DNA from: Cryobacterium lactosi
GTDB taxonomy: Bacteria; Actinomycetota; Actinomycetes; Actinomycetales; Microbacteriaceae
Reading direction: 5' to 3'
NCBI RefSeq assembly: GCF_004403945.1
Contig: NZ_SOHM01000012.1
Span: 1-64,000 of the forward strand
Length of the DNA stretch: 64,000 bases
Below the pieces are notes generated by a model. It was not told the origin of the DNA. It saw nothing but the letters and a program-made list of their open reading frames with translations, and did not search any database. Of this stretch, positions 49,857 to 58,052 are shown piece after piece (positions within the stretch are counted from its first letter, which is position 1; the number at the start of each line of letters is the position of its first letter). The position numbers were made by a program, and so were the translations under genes.

Positions 49857-50525
49857 CTATGCGTCCTGACCGTCTGGAGTCGGCGTCGCTGCCGGTTCTT
49901 CGGGGGTTTCGGGATCCGTTGCCTGGTCGTCGGCGTCGGCTTCAGCGGCATCGGGTTCGTCGGTGTCCGGTTCGTCCGGCAGCTCTTCGAGCAGCCCGGG
50001 CGGCGGGGTAATCGTGATGACGCCGGCCTTGATGTCCACCGAGGGCACGATCGCCTTGACGAAGGGAATCATCACCTCGCCGTTGGCGGTCTTCACAATG
50101 AGGAGGTCTTGGGCCGGCAGGTGTTCGAGGCGCGTGAGCGTGCCGATCTGCACTCCGTCGCGCACGACGGCGAGTCCCACCAGCTGGTGGTCGTACCAGG
50201 CGTCTTCTTCATCCGTCTGTTCGGCGGAGTCCTGGTCGATCCACAGGATGGCCTTGGCCAGGGTCTCCGCAGCCTCGCGGTCGGGGACACCCTTGAAGAA
50301 CCCGACGGCGTGCTGGTTGTACCAGCGCAGCTCGACGAGTTCGATGGTCTTGCCGTGCCAGGGTGAGCTGGTCGGCACCTGGAGGGTGAACACGGCGCCC
50401 GGGACGAAACGTCGTCCCGGGTCGTCCGTGAACAGCTCCAGCTTGATGGCGCCCTTGAGGCCGTGGGCCTTGGTGAGGCGCCCCACCCGTAATTGGGTGC
50501 CTGGGGTCGTGCTGTCGAAACTCAT
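49857..50525 (-). CDS. rimM: Ribosome maturation factor RimM
   Basis: A 222-residue protein that binds S19 and aids 30S assembly. The RimM barrel begins LRVGRLTKAHGLKGAIKLE; the PRC-barrel domain holds WYDHQLVGLAVVRDGVQIG and VMIPFVKAIVPSVDIKAGVI. The last ~45 residues are an Asp/Glu/Pro-rich tail beyond the usual ~170. It starts 21 bp after khpA. Confidence 0.96.
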   Translation of the reverse strand: MSFDSTTPGTQLRVGRLTKAHGLKGAIKLELFTDDPGRRFVPGAVFTLQVPTSSPWHGKTIELVELRWYNQHAVGFFKGVPDREAAETLAKAILWIDQDSAEQTDEEDAWYDHQLVGLAVVRDGVQIGTLTRLEHLPAQDLLIVKTANGEVMIPFVKAIVPSVDIKAGVITITPPPGLLEELPDEPDTDEPDAAEADADDQATDPETPEEPAATPTPDGQDA

Positions 50526-50546
50526 GAGGGGCTAGTCCACGCCGCT

Positions 50547-50783
50547 TCAGAAGTCGGTGTCGACAACGTCGACCCGCACGCGCTTGCCATCGGCCAGAGC
50601 GGCCACGAGAGTGCGCAGCGCCTTGGCGGTGCGACCGGCGCGGCCGATCACCCGGCCGAGGTCCTCGGGGTTCACACGAACCTCGAGCACCTCGCCACGG
50701 GGTGAGTTCTGGGCTACAACGTGCACGTCGTCCGGGTGATCAACGATTCCCTTGACGAGGTGCTCAAGCGCGGGAGCGAGCAA
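50547..50783 (-). CDS. khpA: KH-domain RNA-binding protein KhpA
   Basis: A 78-residue single-KH protein; the GxxG-type loop is LGRVIGRAGRTAKALRTLV. KhpA (with KhpB) binds RNA and affects cell division and length in Gram-positives. The start is TTG at 50783, two bases after the rpsP stop; no ATG or GTG fits, and homologues begin LAPALEHLVKGIVDHPD. Confidence 0.95.
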   Translation of the reverse strand: MLAPALEHLVKGIVDHPDDVHVVAQNSPRGEVLEVRVNPEDLGRVIGRAGRTAKALRTLVAALADGKRVRVDVVDTDF

Positions 50784-50785
50784 AA

Positions 50786-51202
50786 TTACGCCTTGTCCTC
50801 TTCGGTTGCCTCGGCGGCAACGTCTTCGGTCGGGGCCTTGGCTGCGGGCTTGTCGGCCTTGGGCTTCAGAACCGGCTTCTTCTTCTCGTCGGCGACGAAG
50901 GGGGCCTTCGGCTCCTTGATCTTGACGGTGGAGACGGCGTTCTTGTCACCCTTGAAGATGCCCCAGTCGCCGGTCAGCTTGAGGAGTGCCGCAACCTGCT
51001 CGGTCGGCTGGGCGCCGACGGAGAGCCAGTACTGGGCACGCTCGGACTTGACCTCGATGACCGAAGGCTCCTGCGTGGGGTGGTAGATACCGATCTCTTC
51101 GATGACACGACCATCGCGCTTGGTGCGCGAGTCGGCCACAACGATGCGGTAGTACGGCGCACGAATCTTGCCCATGCGCTTCAGACGGATTTTGACAGCC
51201 AC
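50786..51202 (-). CDS. rpsP: 30S ribosomal protein S16
   Basis: A 138-residue S16. Residues 1-~85 are the conserved body ([20 protein letters not shown], then FKGDKNAV nearby) and the rest is a Lys/Ala/Glu-rich tail beyond the ~80-90 residue norm. GTG at 51202 follows CAGGAGAATT and gives the canonical VAVKIRLKR; the frame is open 72 bp further. First gene of rpsP-khpA-rimM. Confidence 0.97.
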   Translation of the reverse strand: MAVKIRLKRMGKIRAPYYRIVVADSRTKRDGRVIEEIGIYHPTQEPSVIEVKSERAQYWLSVGAQPTEQVAALLKLTGDWGIFKGDKNAVSTVKIKEPKAPFVADEKKKPVLKPKADKPAAKAPTEDVAAEATEEDKA

Positions 51203-51332
51203 AATTCTCCTGTGATTTAGATGTTTGGCGAACTGACAGCCGTGAGCGTGGGGGCACACTCGGCACAAGCTCAATAAGGTTCGTGTTACGCCGGATTAGA
51301 GGGTCGGGCGCAACGGAACTCGACTAATCATT

Positions 51333-51361
51333 GTGTCAGACATCGACCACTTTGTGATAAT
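51333..51361 (+). promoter_or_regulatory. Candidate promoter for the YbdK-type ligase gene
   Basis: GTGTCA (51333-51338) and GATAAT (51356-51361) are 17 bp apart and match the -35 and -10 consensus at four and five of six positions. The start of transcription would be near 51368, leaving a ~130-nt leader. The rest of the 294-bp gap shows nothing else I can name. Confidence 0.45.
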
Positions 51362-51496
51362 CGAACTCTGAGTTGTGCAGAAAACCCGAATCGATCCGTG
51401 CCGCCGTGTAGCGCGGCAGTCGGAATCCGGGTGGATTAGCTGTCAGGATTGGGCCAGATCGCCCCTACCGGGGCACACCGCACGAAGGGCACAACA

Positions 51497-52675
51497 GTGG
51501 GAAGCAGGGCCGGAACCGGAACCGCGGGAATCGAATTCGCTCGCTCCGAGCGTTCGACGGTCGGGATCGAGTGGGAGCTTGCCCTGGTAGACCGGGCCAC
51601 CGGCGATCTGGTGTCGATTGCCGATGAGGTCCTGGACGCCCTGCGCGGACCTGATGGCTCCCCGCACCCGCACATCACCGGTGAACTCCTCCTGAACACC
51701 GTGGAGCTCGTCTCCGGGGTGCACCACACCGTGGCCGGCGCGGTCGCAGACGTGGCGGGCCAGGTCGCCGAGGTGCGTGCCATCACCGACCCGCGGGGGG
51801 TCGACCCGATCTGCAGCGGATCGCATCCGTTCGGTCAATGGTTCGACCAGCAGGTCACCGACAAACAGCGCTACCACAAGCTCATCGACCGCACCCAGTG
51901 GTGGGGGCGCAACATGATGATCTGGGGCATCCACGTGCACGTGGGTATCGAAGACCGCGACAAGGTCATTCCTATCTTGAACGGGCTGCTGAGCTTCGTG
52001 CCGCACCTGCAGGCGTTGAGCGCATCCAGCCCGTTCTGGGCCGGCGTGAACACGGGGTATGCGTCCAATCGTGCGCAGATGTTCCAGCAGCTGCCCACCG
52101 CCGGGTTGCCCTGGCGCCTCGAGGACTGGGCAGCGTGGGAGGCGTACGTCAACGACCTGACGGTGACGGGCATCATCGAGGATGCCAGCGAGGTGCGCTG
52201 GGACATCCGCCCGTCGCCACGCTGGGGCACGATCGAGGTCCGGGCCTGCGACGGGGTGTCCACGGTCCAGGAGCTCGGAGCGATCGCCGCCCTCATCCAG
52301 TGCCTGGTCGAGTGGATGTCGACGGAGATCGACGAGGGACGGCCGGTTCCCACCATGCAGCCGTGGTTCGTGCGCGAGAACAAGTGGCGGGCGGCCCGGT
52401 ATGGCCTCGCGGCGGAGATCATCGTGAACTCCACCGGCACCGAACGAATGGTGACCGACGAAGTGCGTCGCCTGGTCGAGGTACTCTCCCCCACCGCCGA
52501 ACGGCTGGGCTGCCTACCGGAGCTCATGCAGCTGAATCTGATCCTCGACCACGGCGCCAGCTACCAGCGCCAGCTGGCCGTCGCGGCCACGCACAACGGC
52601 CACCTCCCCGCCGTCGTCGCCGCCCTCAGCCGGGAACTCCGCGAGGGCCTGGCCCTCCCAACCCGCGAACTGTGA
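51497..52675 (+). CDS. YbdK-type carboxylate-amine ligase (glutamate-cysteine ligase 2 family)
   Basis: A 392-residue ATP-dependent ligase of the GCS2/YbdK family. Family segments are STVGIEWELALVDRATGDLV near residue 20, the GIHVHVGIEDRDK metal/nucleotide strand (~155), RWDIRPSPRWGTIEVRACDG (~230) and the helical C-terminus. YbdK makes gamma-glutamylcysteine weakly in E. coli; in actinobacteria its role is unclear (mycothiol replaces glutathione). I start at GTG 51497 with AAGG upstream; the frame opens at TTG 51449. The stop and last codons lie inside a palindromic element. Confidence 0.85.
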   Translation: MGSRAGTGTAGIEFARSERSTVGIEWELALVDRATGDLVSIADEVLDALRGPDGSPHPHITGELLLNTVELVSGVHHTVAGAVADVAGQVAEVRAITDPRGVDPICSGSHPFGQWFDQQVTDKQRYHKLIDRTQWWGRNMMIWGIHVHVGIEDRDKVIPILNGLLSFVPHLQALSASSPFWAGVNTGYASNRAQMFQQLPTAGLPWRLEDWAAWEAYVNDLTVTGIIEDASEVRWDIRPSPRWGTIEVRACDGVSTVQELGAIAALIQCLVEWMSTEIDEGRPVPTMQPWFVRENKWRAARYGLAAEIIVNSTGTERMVTDEVRRLVEVLSPTAERLGCLPELMQLNLILDHGASYQRQLAVAATHNGHLPAVVAALSRELREGLALPTREL

Positions 52676-52725
52676 GCTAAGCACCTTAATCTCGCGATTT
52701 TGGGTGCTTTTCTCACAGTTCGCGG
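52663..52725. repeat. Dispersed 63-bp palindromic element, copy 2
   Basis: Arms 52663-52685 and 52703-52725 (23 nt) pair at 21 of 23 positions around a 17-nt loop. Outer end CCGCGAACTGTGAG is the same as the complement of copy 1's right arm, and the loop shares AATCTCG. The left arm encodes the last three residues (REL) and TGA stop of the ligase. It lies between two convergent genes. Confidence 0.9.
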
Positions 52726-52733
52726 AGGGGGGG

Positions 52734-53522
52734 CTAGGCGTTTTTGGCGTCTCGCCAGGCGATCCAGTCTTCGACAGGAGCGAGGTCGTAGGCGGGGCCG
52801 GAGATGCCGATGGTGAAGAGGGTGGTGCCGAGTTCGTAGAGTTCGTCGGCCTCCTCGGTGGTCCTGCCGCGCAGTTCAGTGGAGATCTCGATCTCGGTGA
52901 TGTCGCGACCCACGGTGTCGCACCAGGTACCCAGAACACCGAGCTTGTGCGCGAGCACCTCCGGGGTGGAGAACGAATGCCAGATGTCGGCGTGCTGCGC
53001 CACGATGCGCAGTGTCTTCTTCTCGCCGCCACCGCCGATCAGTACCGGGATGTCCCGCACGGGCGCGGGATTGAGCTTGGCCCAGCGTGCCTCGATGCGG
53101 GGCAGATCGGTGGCCAGGGCATCCAGCCGACTGCCGACAGTGCCGAACTCGTAGCCGTATTCGACGTAGTCGCGTTCGAACCAGCCCGAGCCGGTGCCGA
53201 AGATGAACCGCCCACCGCTGATGTGGTCGATGGTGCGCGCCATATCGGCCTGCAGGTCGGCGTTGCGGTAGCTGTTGCAGTTCACCAGGGCGCCCATTTC
53301 GATCACACTGGTCTGCTCGGCCCAGGCGGCCAGGAGAGTCCAGGACTCGAAATGCAGGCCCTCGGGGTCGCCGGAGAGCGGGTAGAAGTGGTCCCAGTTG
53401 AAGGCGATGTCCACGCCGAGGGCTTCGACGGCGGAGACGGTGTTACGGATCGACGTATAGTCGGCGTGCTGTGGTGCAATCTGGACGCCGAGGCGCACCG
53501 GGCGGGGTTGAGGAGTGGTCAT
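52734..53522 (-). CDS. LLM-class F420-dependent oxidoreductase
   Basis: A 262-residue luciferase-like TIM-barrel enzyme. Marks: GVQIAPQHADYTSI at the start, IAFNWDHFYPLSGDPEGLHF (~40), LVNCNSYRNADLQADMARTIDHISGGRFIFGTGSGW split over ~78-115, and IPVLIGGGGEKKTLRIVAQHAD (~160). The style fits the F420 subgroup of Mycobacterium 'LLM class' proteins. Substrate unknown. The gene ends 9 bp from copy 2 of the palindrome. Confidence 0.88.
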   Translation of the reverse strand: MTTPQPRPVRLGVQIAPQHADYTSIRNTVSAVEALGVDIAFNWDHFYPLSGDPEGLHFESWTLLAAWAEQTSVIEMGALVNCNSYRNADLQADMARTIDHISGGRFIFGTGSGWFERDYVEYGYEFGTVGSRLDALATDLPRIEARWAKLNPAPVRDIPVLIGGGGEKKTLRIVAQHADIWHSFSTPEVLAHKLGVLGTWCDTVGRDITEIEISTELRGRTTEEADELYELGTTLFTIGISGPAYDLAPVEDWIAWRDAKNA

Positions 53523-53602
53523 TGCAGAATCCTAATCCCGGCCAGGCCCGGCTCGGCGCGCGCCACGAATGCCGGGCCGTACTAGTCGGGCCGGCTCTGG
53601 CG

Positions 53603-55174
53603 CTACCGGCCGAGCATCTTCTGCAGGGCCGCCATCTCCTCGGCGGAGGGCCCGTCGGCGCCCGTCTTGGCGCCGCCGCCCAGGCCGAAGCCCGAGCCGC
53701 CGCCAGCGACCGCGCCACCGACCTTCTCACCCGAGGCAATGGCGGCGTTCTCTGCGGCGCGCTTGGCCGGGTTGCCCGACTTCGAGCCCTTCTTCTTCTG
53801 CTGCACCTGGGGGCGCTTGCCGCCCATGCCGCCGGGGATCGGGCCCATGCCGGGGATGTTCGGCATGCCGCCCTTGGCTACGGTCTTCATCATCTTCGCG
53901 GCCTGTTCGAACCGCTGCACCAGCTGGTTGACCTCGGTCACGCTGGACCCGGAGCCCCGGGCGATGCGCAGGCGACGTGACCCGTTGAGCAGCTTCGGGG
54001 TGACCCGCTCCGCCTTGGTCATCGACTGGATGATGGCCTCGGTGCGCACAATCTCACGCTCGTCGAAGTTCTCCAGCTGCTGCTTCATGGCGCCGGCGCC
54101 GGGCAGCATGCCCATCATCTTCTTGATCGAGCCCATGTTGCGCAGCTGCTGCATCTGGCCGAGGAAGTCGTCGAGGGTGAAGGAATCGGTGGAGAACTTC
54201 TCCGCGATCTTGCGGGCCTCCTCCTCGTCGAAGGCACCCTGCGCCTGCTCGATCAGGGTGAGGATGTCACCGAGGTCGAGGATGCGGCTGGCCATCCGGT
54301 CGGGGTGGAACGGCTCGAAGTCGTCCAGGCCCTCGCCGGTGGACGCGAACATGATCGGGCGGCCCGTGATCGACGCCACGGACAGGGCGGCGCCACCGCG
54401 CGCGTCACCGTCGAGCTTGGAGAGCACCACACCGGTGAAGTCGACGCCGTCCTGGAAGGCGCGGGCGGTCGCCACGGCGTCCTGGCCGATCATGGCGTCG
54501 ATGACGAAGAGCACCTCGTCGGGGTCGATCGCCTTGCGGATGTCCGCGGCCTGCTTCATCATCTCGGCGTCGACGCCGAGGCGTCCGGCGGTGTCGACGA
54601 TGACCACGTCGTGCAGCTTCTGCTGGGCGAACTTCACGCCGTCGCGGGCGACCTTGACCGGGTTGCCGACACCGTTGCCGGGCTCCGGGGCGTAGACCGC
54701 GACGCCGGCCTGGGCCGCGACGACCTCGAGCTGTGTCACGGCGTTGGGCCGCTGCAGGTCGGCGGCGACGAGGATCGGCGTGTGGCCGTCCTTCGCGAGC
54801 CACTTGGCGAGCTTGCCGGCCAGGGTGGTCTTACCGGCGCCCTGGAGGCCCGCGAGCATGATGATGGTCGGCGGCTTCTTCGCGAACTCGAGGCGGCGCT
54901 GCTGGCCGCCGAGGATCTGGATGAGTTCCTCGTTGACGATCTGCACGACCTGCTGAGCCGGGTTCAGCGCCTTACTGACCTCATCGCCGAGGGCACGTTC
55001 GCGAACCTTGCCGGTGAAATCCTTGACCACCTCGAGCGCCACGTCGGCGTCGAGGAGTGCGCGACGGATCTCGCGGACGGTGCCGTCGACATCCGCGGCG
55101 CTGAGCTTGCCCTTGGTGCGGAGATTTTTAAACGTCTCGGCGAGGCGATCTGAGAGGTTTCCAAAAGTAGCCAT
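53603..55174 (-). CDS. ffh: Signal recognition particle protein Ffh
   Basis: A 523-residue SRP54 GTPase that brings nascent membrane and secreted proteins to FtsY. NG domain: GLQGAGKTTLAGKLAKWL (~107), DTAGRLGVDAEMM (~190), SKLDGDARGGAALS (~250). The Met-rich M domain has GSRRLRIARGSGSSVTEVNQL, followed by a long Gly/Lys/Pro tail (~435-523) with several GGMG-type stretches. Same strand as ftsY and smc but separated by the tetR/MFS insertion. Confidence 0.97.
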   Translation of the reverse strand: MATFGNLSDRLAETFKNLRTKGKLSAADVDGTVREIRRALLDADVALEVVKDFTGKVRERALGDEVSKALNPAQQVVQIVNEELIQILGGQQRRLEFAKKPPTIIMLAGLQGAGKTTLAGKLAKWLAKDGHTPILVAADLQRPNAVTQLEVVAAQAGVAVYAPEPGNGVGNPVKVARDGVKFAQQKLHDVVIVDTAGRLGVDAEMMKQAADIRKAIDPDEVLFVIDAMIGQDAVATARAFQDGVDFTGVVLSKLDGDARGGAALSVASITGRPIMFASTGEGLDDFEPFHPDRMASRILDLGDILTLIEQAQGAFDEEEARKIAEKFSTDSFTLDDFLGQMQQLRNMGSIKKMMGMLPGAGAMKQQLENFDEREIVRTEAIIQSMTKAERVTPKLLNGSRRLRIARGSGSSVTEVNQLVQRFEQAAKMMKTVAKGGMPNIPGMGPIPGGMGGKRPQVQQKKKGSKSGNPAKRAAENAAIASGEKVGGAVAGGGSGFGLGGGAKTGADGPSAEEMAALQKMLGR

Positions 55175-55256
55175 TGTTGTACTAGTTTAACCGGATCCGG
55201 GCCGCGTCGGCTCACCCACGGCATTCCGGGGAGTTCGGCGCCCGATCCGGCACTGG

Positions 55257-55874
55257 TCAGGCCCCGGGGGCGACCAGGCGTTCCACGGCCCGCACCACAC
55301 TGGCCCGCCGGGCGGCGAGCGCATCCGCGTCCGGCTTCCGGCCGGCGGCCAGGGCCGACGCCGGCTCGTGGATCCAACAGGAGACGATCCCGAAGACCAG
55401 GGCATTGAGGTGGTCAGGGTCCCAGGAGGGGTCGACGCTGCCGGCCGCCTGCAGCGCGATGACTCCGCGGAGCCGTTCGGCGTGGAACTCGTTGATGAGG
55501 TTCACGGGCGGGTTGATGACCTCCTGGCCCTCCAGATTGGCCCAGTCGATCATCCGCAGGTATTCCGGATGGGCGACCGCGTGGTCGTAGAGCGCGCCGG
55601 CGAATTCGGGCAGGGACTCCCCCGCGTTCTGCTGCACCGCGCTCGCGAACTCGATCAGGTTCAGCTCCAGGACCGCACTGAACAGCTCCGCCTTGTGCCG
55701 GTAATAGGCGTAGAGCCGCTCCTTACTGGCCGAGGCATTGCGGGCGATCCGGTCGATGCGGGCGCCGGCGAGGCCGTGGGCGGCGAATTCGACCCGGGCG
55801 GCCTCGAGGATGCGCTGGCGGGTCGGTTCCGGCTCCTTCGACGGCAGACCGGACGTTGATTCGTCGGTGTTCAT
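55257..55874 (-). CDS. TetR-family regulator of the adjacent MFS gene
   Basis: A 205-residue repressor. The helix-turn-helix is in RIDRIARNASASKERLYAYYRHK (residues ~38-60, split) after TRQRILEAARVEFAAHG. The ligand domain is helical and ends RAVERLVAPGA. It is divergent from the MFS gene with a perfect 18-bp palindrome between them, so it most likely represses both genes until bound by a ligand. The ATG is 6 bp from a TACACT. Confidence 0.9.
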   Translation of the reverse strand: MNTDESTSGLPSKEPEPTRQRILEAARVEFAAHGLAGARIDRIARNASASKERLYAYYRHKAELFSAVLELNLIEFASAVQQNAGESLPEFAGALYDHAVAHPEYLRMIDWANLEGQEVINPPVNLINEFHAERLRGVIALQAAGSVDPSWDPDHLNALVFGIVSCWIHEPASALAAGRKPDADALAARRASVVRAVERLVAPGA

Positions 55875-55880
55875 GCCCCC

Positions 55881-55915
55881 AGTGTAGCAAAACGAACTAG
55901 TTCGTTTGGTAGAGT
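55881..55915. promoter_or_regulatory. Divergent leaderless-type -10 elements for tetR and MFS
   Basis: On the minus strand TACACT (55881-55886) lies six bases before the tetR ATG; on the plus strand TAGAGT (55910-55915) lies seven bases before the MFS ATG. Both match TAnnnT and flank the operator; neither gene has a ribosome site. The pattern fits leaderless transcripts. Confidence 0.5.
55890..55907. promoter_or_regulatory. TetR operator, perfect 18-bp palindrome
   Basis: AAACGAACTAGTTCGTTT, centred at 55898/55899, is fully symmetric and has the size of many TetR operators. It lies between the two divergent start sites, where a bound dimer would block both. Confidence 0.85.
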
Positions 55916-55922
55916 TCTCGGC

Positions 55923-57434
55923 ATGTCACAATCGAGCGCGACCGGCGTTTCCCCGGTTTCCACCCCGTTATCACCCGACTCCTCTTACGACGCTCCGGCC
56001 CACCACCCCCGCCGGTGGTGGCTGCTGGCCATCGTCGCCCTGGCCCAACTCACCGTGGTGCTGGATGGCACCATCGTCAACATCGCCCTCCCCCACGCGC
56101 AGGGCGACCTCGGCATGAGCGACGGCGACCGCACCTGGGTCGTCACCCTGTACGCGCTGGTCTTCGGCGCGTTGCTTCTGCTCGGCGGCCGCATCGCCGA
56201 TTACTGGGGCCGCAAGCGTTCCTTCATCGTGGGCATGGCCGGTTTCGCCGTCGCCTCCGCTCTGGGCGGCATGGCGCAGAGCACCGGGGAGCTCCTGGCG
56301 GCCCGCGGCCTGCAGGGCCTGTTCGCGGCCCTGCTGGCCCCGGCCTCGCTGGCGCTGCTCACCGTGAACTTCCCCGGCGGCAAGGACCGCATCAAGGCCT
56401 TCTCGGTCTACGGTGCGATCGCCGGTGGTGGTGCCGCCGTGGGCCTGGTGCTGGGCGGCGTGCTCACCGAATACGCCAGCTGGCGCTGGTGCCTCCTGGT
56501 GAACGTGCCGATCGCGATCGTGGCCATCGCCGCCGCCGTCCCGATCATCACGGAGAGCAAGGCGCACGGAAACACCCGGTACGACGTGCCCGGCGCCATC
56601 CTGGTGGCCCTGGGCCTCGGGTCGTTGGTCTTCGGTTTCGCGCAGGCCGAGAACGGCTGGTCCGCCTGGCAGGTACTCGTCTTCATCCCGCTGGGCGTCG
56701 TGTTGCTCGCCCTCTTCGTTCTGGTGGAGAGCCGGTCCAACCATCCGCTGCTGCCGCTGCGGATTCTGGCCGACAAGGTGCGCGGCGGCGCGTTCATCAC
56801 CGGCACCCTGACCGGTGCCGCACTGCTGGGTGGGCTGCTGTTCCTCACTTTCCACCTGCAGATCGTGCTCGGCTTCTCGCCGCTGGAGTCCGGCCTGGCC
56901 TCGCTCCCGATGACCGCGATGATCATGGTGGGCGCCACGGTGCTCTCCAAGTTCCTCCCCAGGGTGGGCGTGCGCCTGCCGATGACCGTTGGTCCTGTTG
57001 TTGTGGCGGCCGGCCTGCTCTACCTCTCGCGCATCACCGTGGGCGGCAGCTACGCCGTCGAGGTGCTGCCCGGCCTGCTCCTAATGGGATTGGGGCTGGC
57101 GATGATCTTCGTGCCGCTGCAGAACGTGGCCCTGGCCGGCATCGACGCCCATGACGCCGGCGCGGCCAGTGCCGCCGTCACCGCCGTGCAGCAGATCGGC
57201 GGATCGATCGGCTCAGCGGTGTTCACCGTGCTGTACACGTCGGCCGTCGCGGCCTCCCTGGCCGGCGGCGACGGGACCCCGGTCGCTCAGCTGCAGGCGT
57301 TCGTCGACGGCTACCAGGCGGCGTTCTTCTGGGCTGCCGTCGGGGTGTTCCTGGCCGCACCGGTGTCCTACTTCATGGTGCGCCCGAAGGCTTCGGACCT
57401 GCTCGGCTCCGAACCGGCCATGCACCTGGGCTAG
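55923..57434 (+). CDS. MFS transporter, DHA2 (14-helix) drug-efflux type
   Basis: A 503-residue transporter with about 14 membrane helices. DHA2 marks are LTVVLDGTIVNIALPHAQGDLG (motif D1, ~42), GGRIADYWGRKRSFIVGM (motif A, ~90), and the GAIAGGGAAVGLVLGGVLTEYASWRW (motif C region) in two stretches. It should export drugs or dyes with proton input. Its 5' end is under the palindromic operator and adjacent TetR. The insert splits the ffh-ftsY run. Confidence 0.93.
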   Translation: MSQSSATGVSPVSTPLSPDSSYDAPAHHPRRWWLLAIVALAQLTVVLDGTIVNIALPHAQGDLGMSDGDRTWVVTLYALVFGALLLLGGRIADYWGRKRSFIVGMAGFAVASALGGMAQSTGELLAARGLQGLFAALLAPASLALLTVNFPGGKDRIKAFSVYGAIAGGGAAVGLVLGGVLTEYASWRWCLLVNVPIAIVAIAAAVPIITESKAHGNTRYDVPGAILVALGLGSLVFGFAQAENGWSAWQVLVFIPLGVVLLALFVLVESRSNHPLLPLRILADKVRGGAFITGTLTGAALLGGLLFLTFHLQIVLGFSPLESGLASLPMTAMIMVGATVLSKFLPRVGVRLPMTVGPVVVAAGLLYLSRITVGGSYAVEVLPGLLLMGLGLAMIFVPLQNVALAGIDAHDAGAASAAVTAVQQIGGSIGSAVFTVLYTSAVAASLAGGDGTPVAQLQAFVDGYQAAFFWAAVGVFLAAPVSYFMVRPKASDLLGSEPAMHLG

Positions 57435-57463
57435 GCGAAACCCCCACAGGGGACCCAGAAAAC

Positions 57464-57501
57464 CGACGAAGGCCCCCGGAGTGATCCGGGGGCCTTCGTC
57501 G
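57464..57501. terminator. Bidirectional terminator between MFS and DUF2004 genes
   Basis: A perfect 17-bp stem, arms CGACGAAGGCCCCCGGA (57464-57480) and its complement (57485-57501), around a GTGA loop. It lies 29 bp past the MFS stop and 36 bp past the convergent DUF2004 stop, so it serves both. Confidence 0.9.
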
Positions 57502-57537
57502 TGCACCTTCGCCGTCAACGTGCGCCGGTGGCGAGTG

Positions 57538-58044
57538 TCAGCTGTCGGTGGCGATCACGATGGTGTCACCGTGCACGTCAAGGGTCACGACGAGCAGGGC
57601 ATCCGTCTCGTGCGGGCTGATCGAGTAGTCCAGCACGGCGAAGTGCTGGTCATTGCCGACATGGTGCGGGTGGAATCCGATGCGCTGCAGCTGAATGGAG
57701 CGCAGGTAGTCGATCTGCTTGTCACCCGAATCCCAGATCAAGGCGTCTTCGAGTACCTCAGCGTCGAGTTCTTCGAACTGCGCGACGATGAACTGGCTGG
57801 TCACTGAGACCTCGGCGCTCAGGTCGGCCACGAGCGACTCCCGGGCCTGCGAGTCCAGGTCTTCCAGGGCGTTGATCATGGCGGCGACGATGTCGAGGGC
57901 CTCGGATGACACCGACTCCTCGTCGGGAGAGCTCACGTCGATCTCGACGTTCTGGTCGCCGAGCTCGGCCGTGTCGGACCAGTACACCTCGCCGCTGTCG
58001 TCGTCGCTGCCGAGAATTCCGAAGAAATCGTGTTCGATGGTCAT
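57538..58044 (-). CDS. DUF2004 protein
   Basis: A 168-residue very acidic protein (MTIEHDFFGILGSDDDSGEV at the start). The two-part layout with a variable acidic first half and a beta-rich second half (QLQRIGFHPHHVGNDQHFAVLDYSI, split) fits the DUF2004 family, often found in actinobacteria and Bacillus with unknown function. It ends a transcript that begins with ftsY, 8 bp upstream. Confidence 0.75.
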   Translation of the reverse strand: MTIEHDFFGILGSDDDSGEVYWSDTAELGDQNVEIDVSSPDEESVSSEALDIVAAMINALEDLDSQARESLVADLSAEVSVTSQFIVAQFEELDAEVLEDALIWDSGDKQIDYLRSIQLQRIGFHPHHVGNDQHFAVLDYSISPHETDALLVVTLDVHGDTIVIATDS

Positions 58045-58052
58045 GGGACGTC

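Noticed and set aside
46998-51202. tRNA or small RNA genes in the gaps of the ribosomal cluster
   Set aside because: I looked for cloverleaf features (TTCGA loop with paired arms) in the gaps and saw none; only hairpins without tRNA form.
55257-57434. Recent horizontal transfer of the tetR/MFS pair
   Set aside because: The pair splits ffh from ftsY, but its base composition and codon use look like the neighbours and no flanking repeats are visible, so transfer is not supported.
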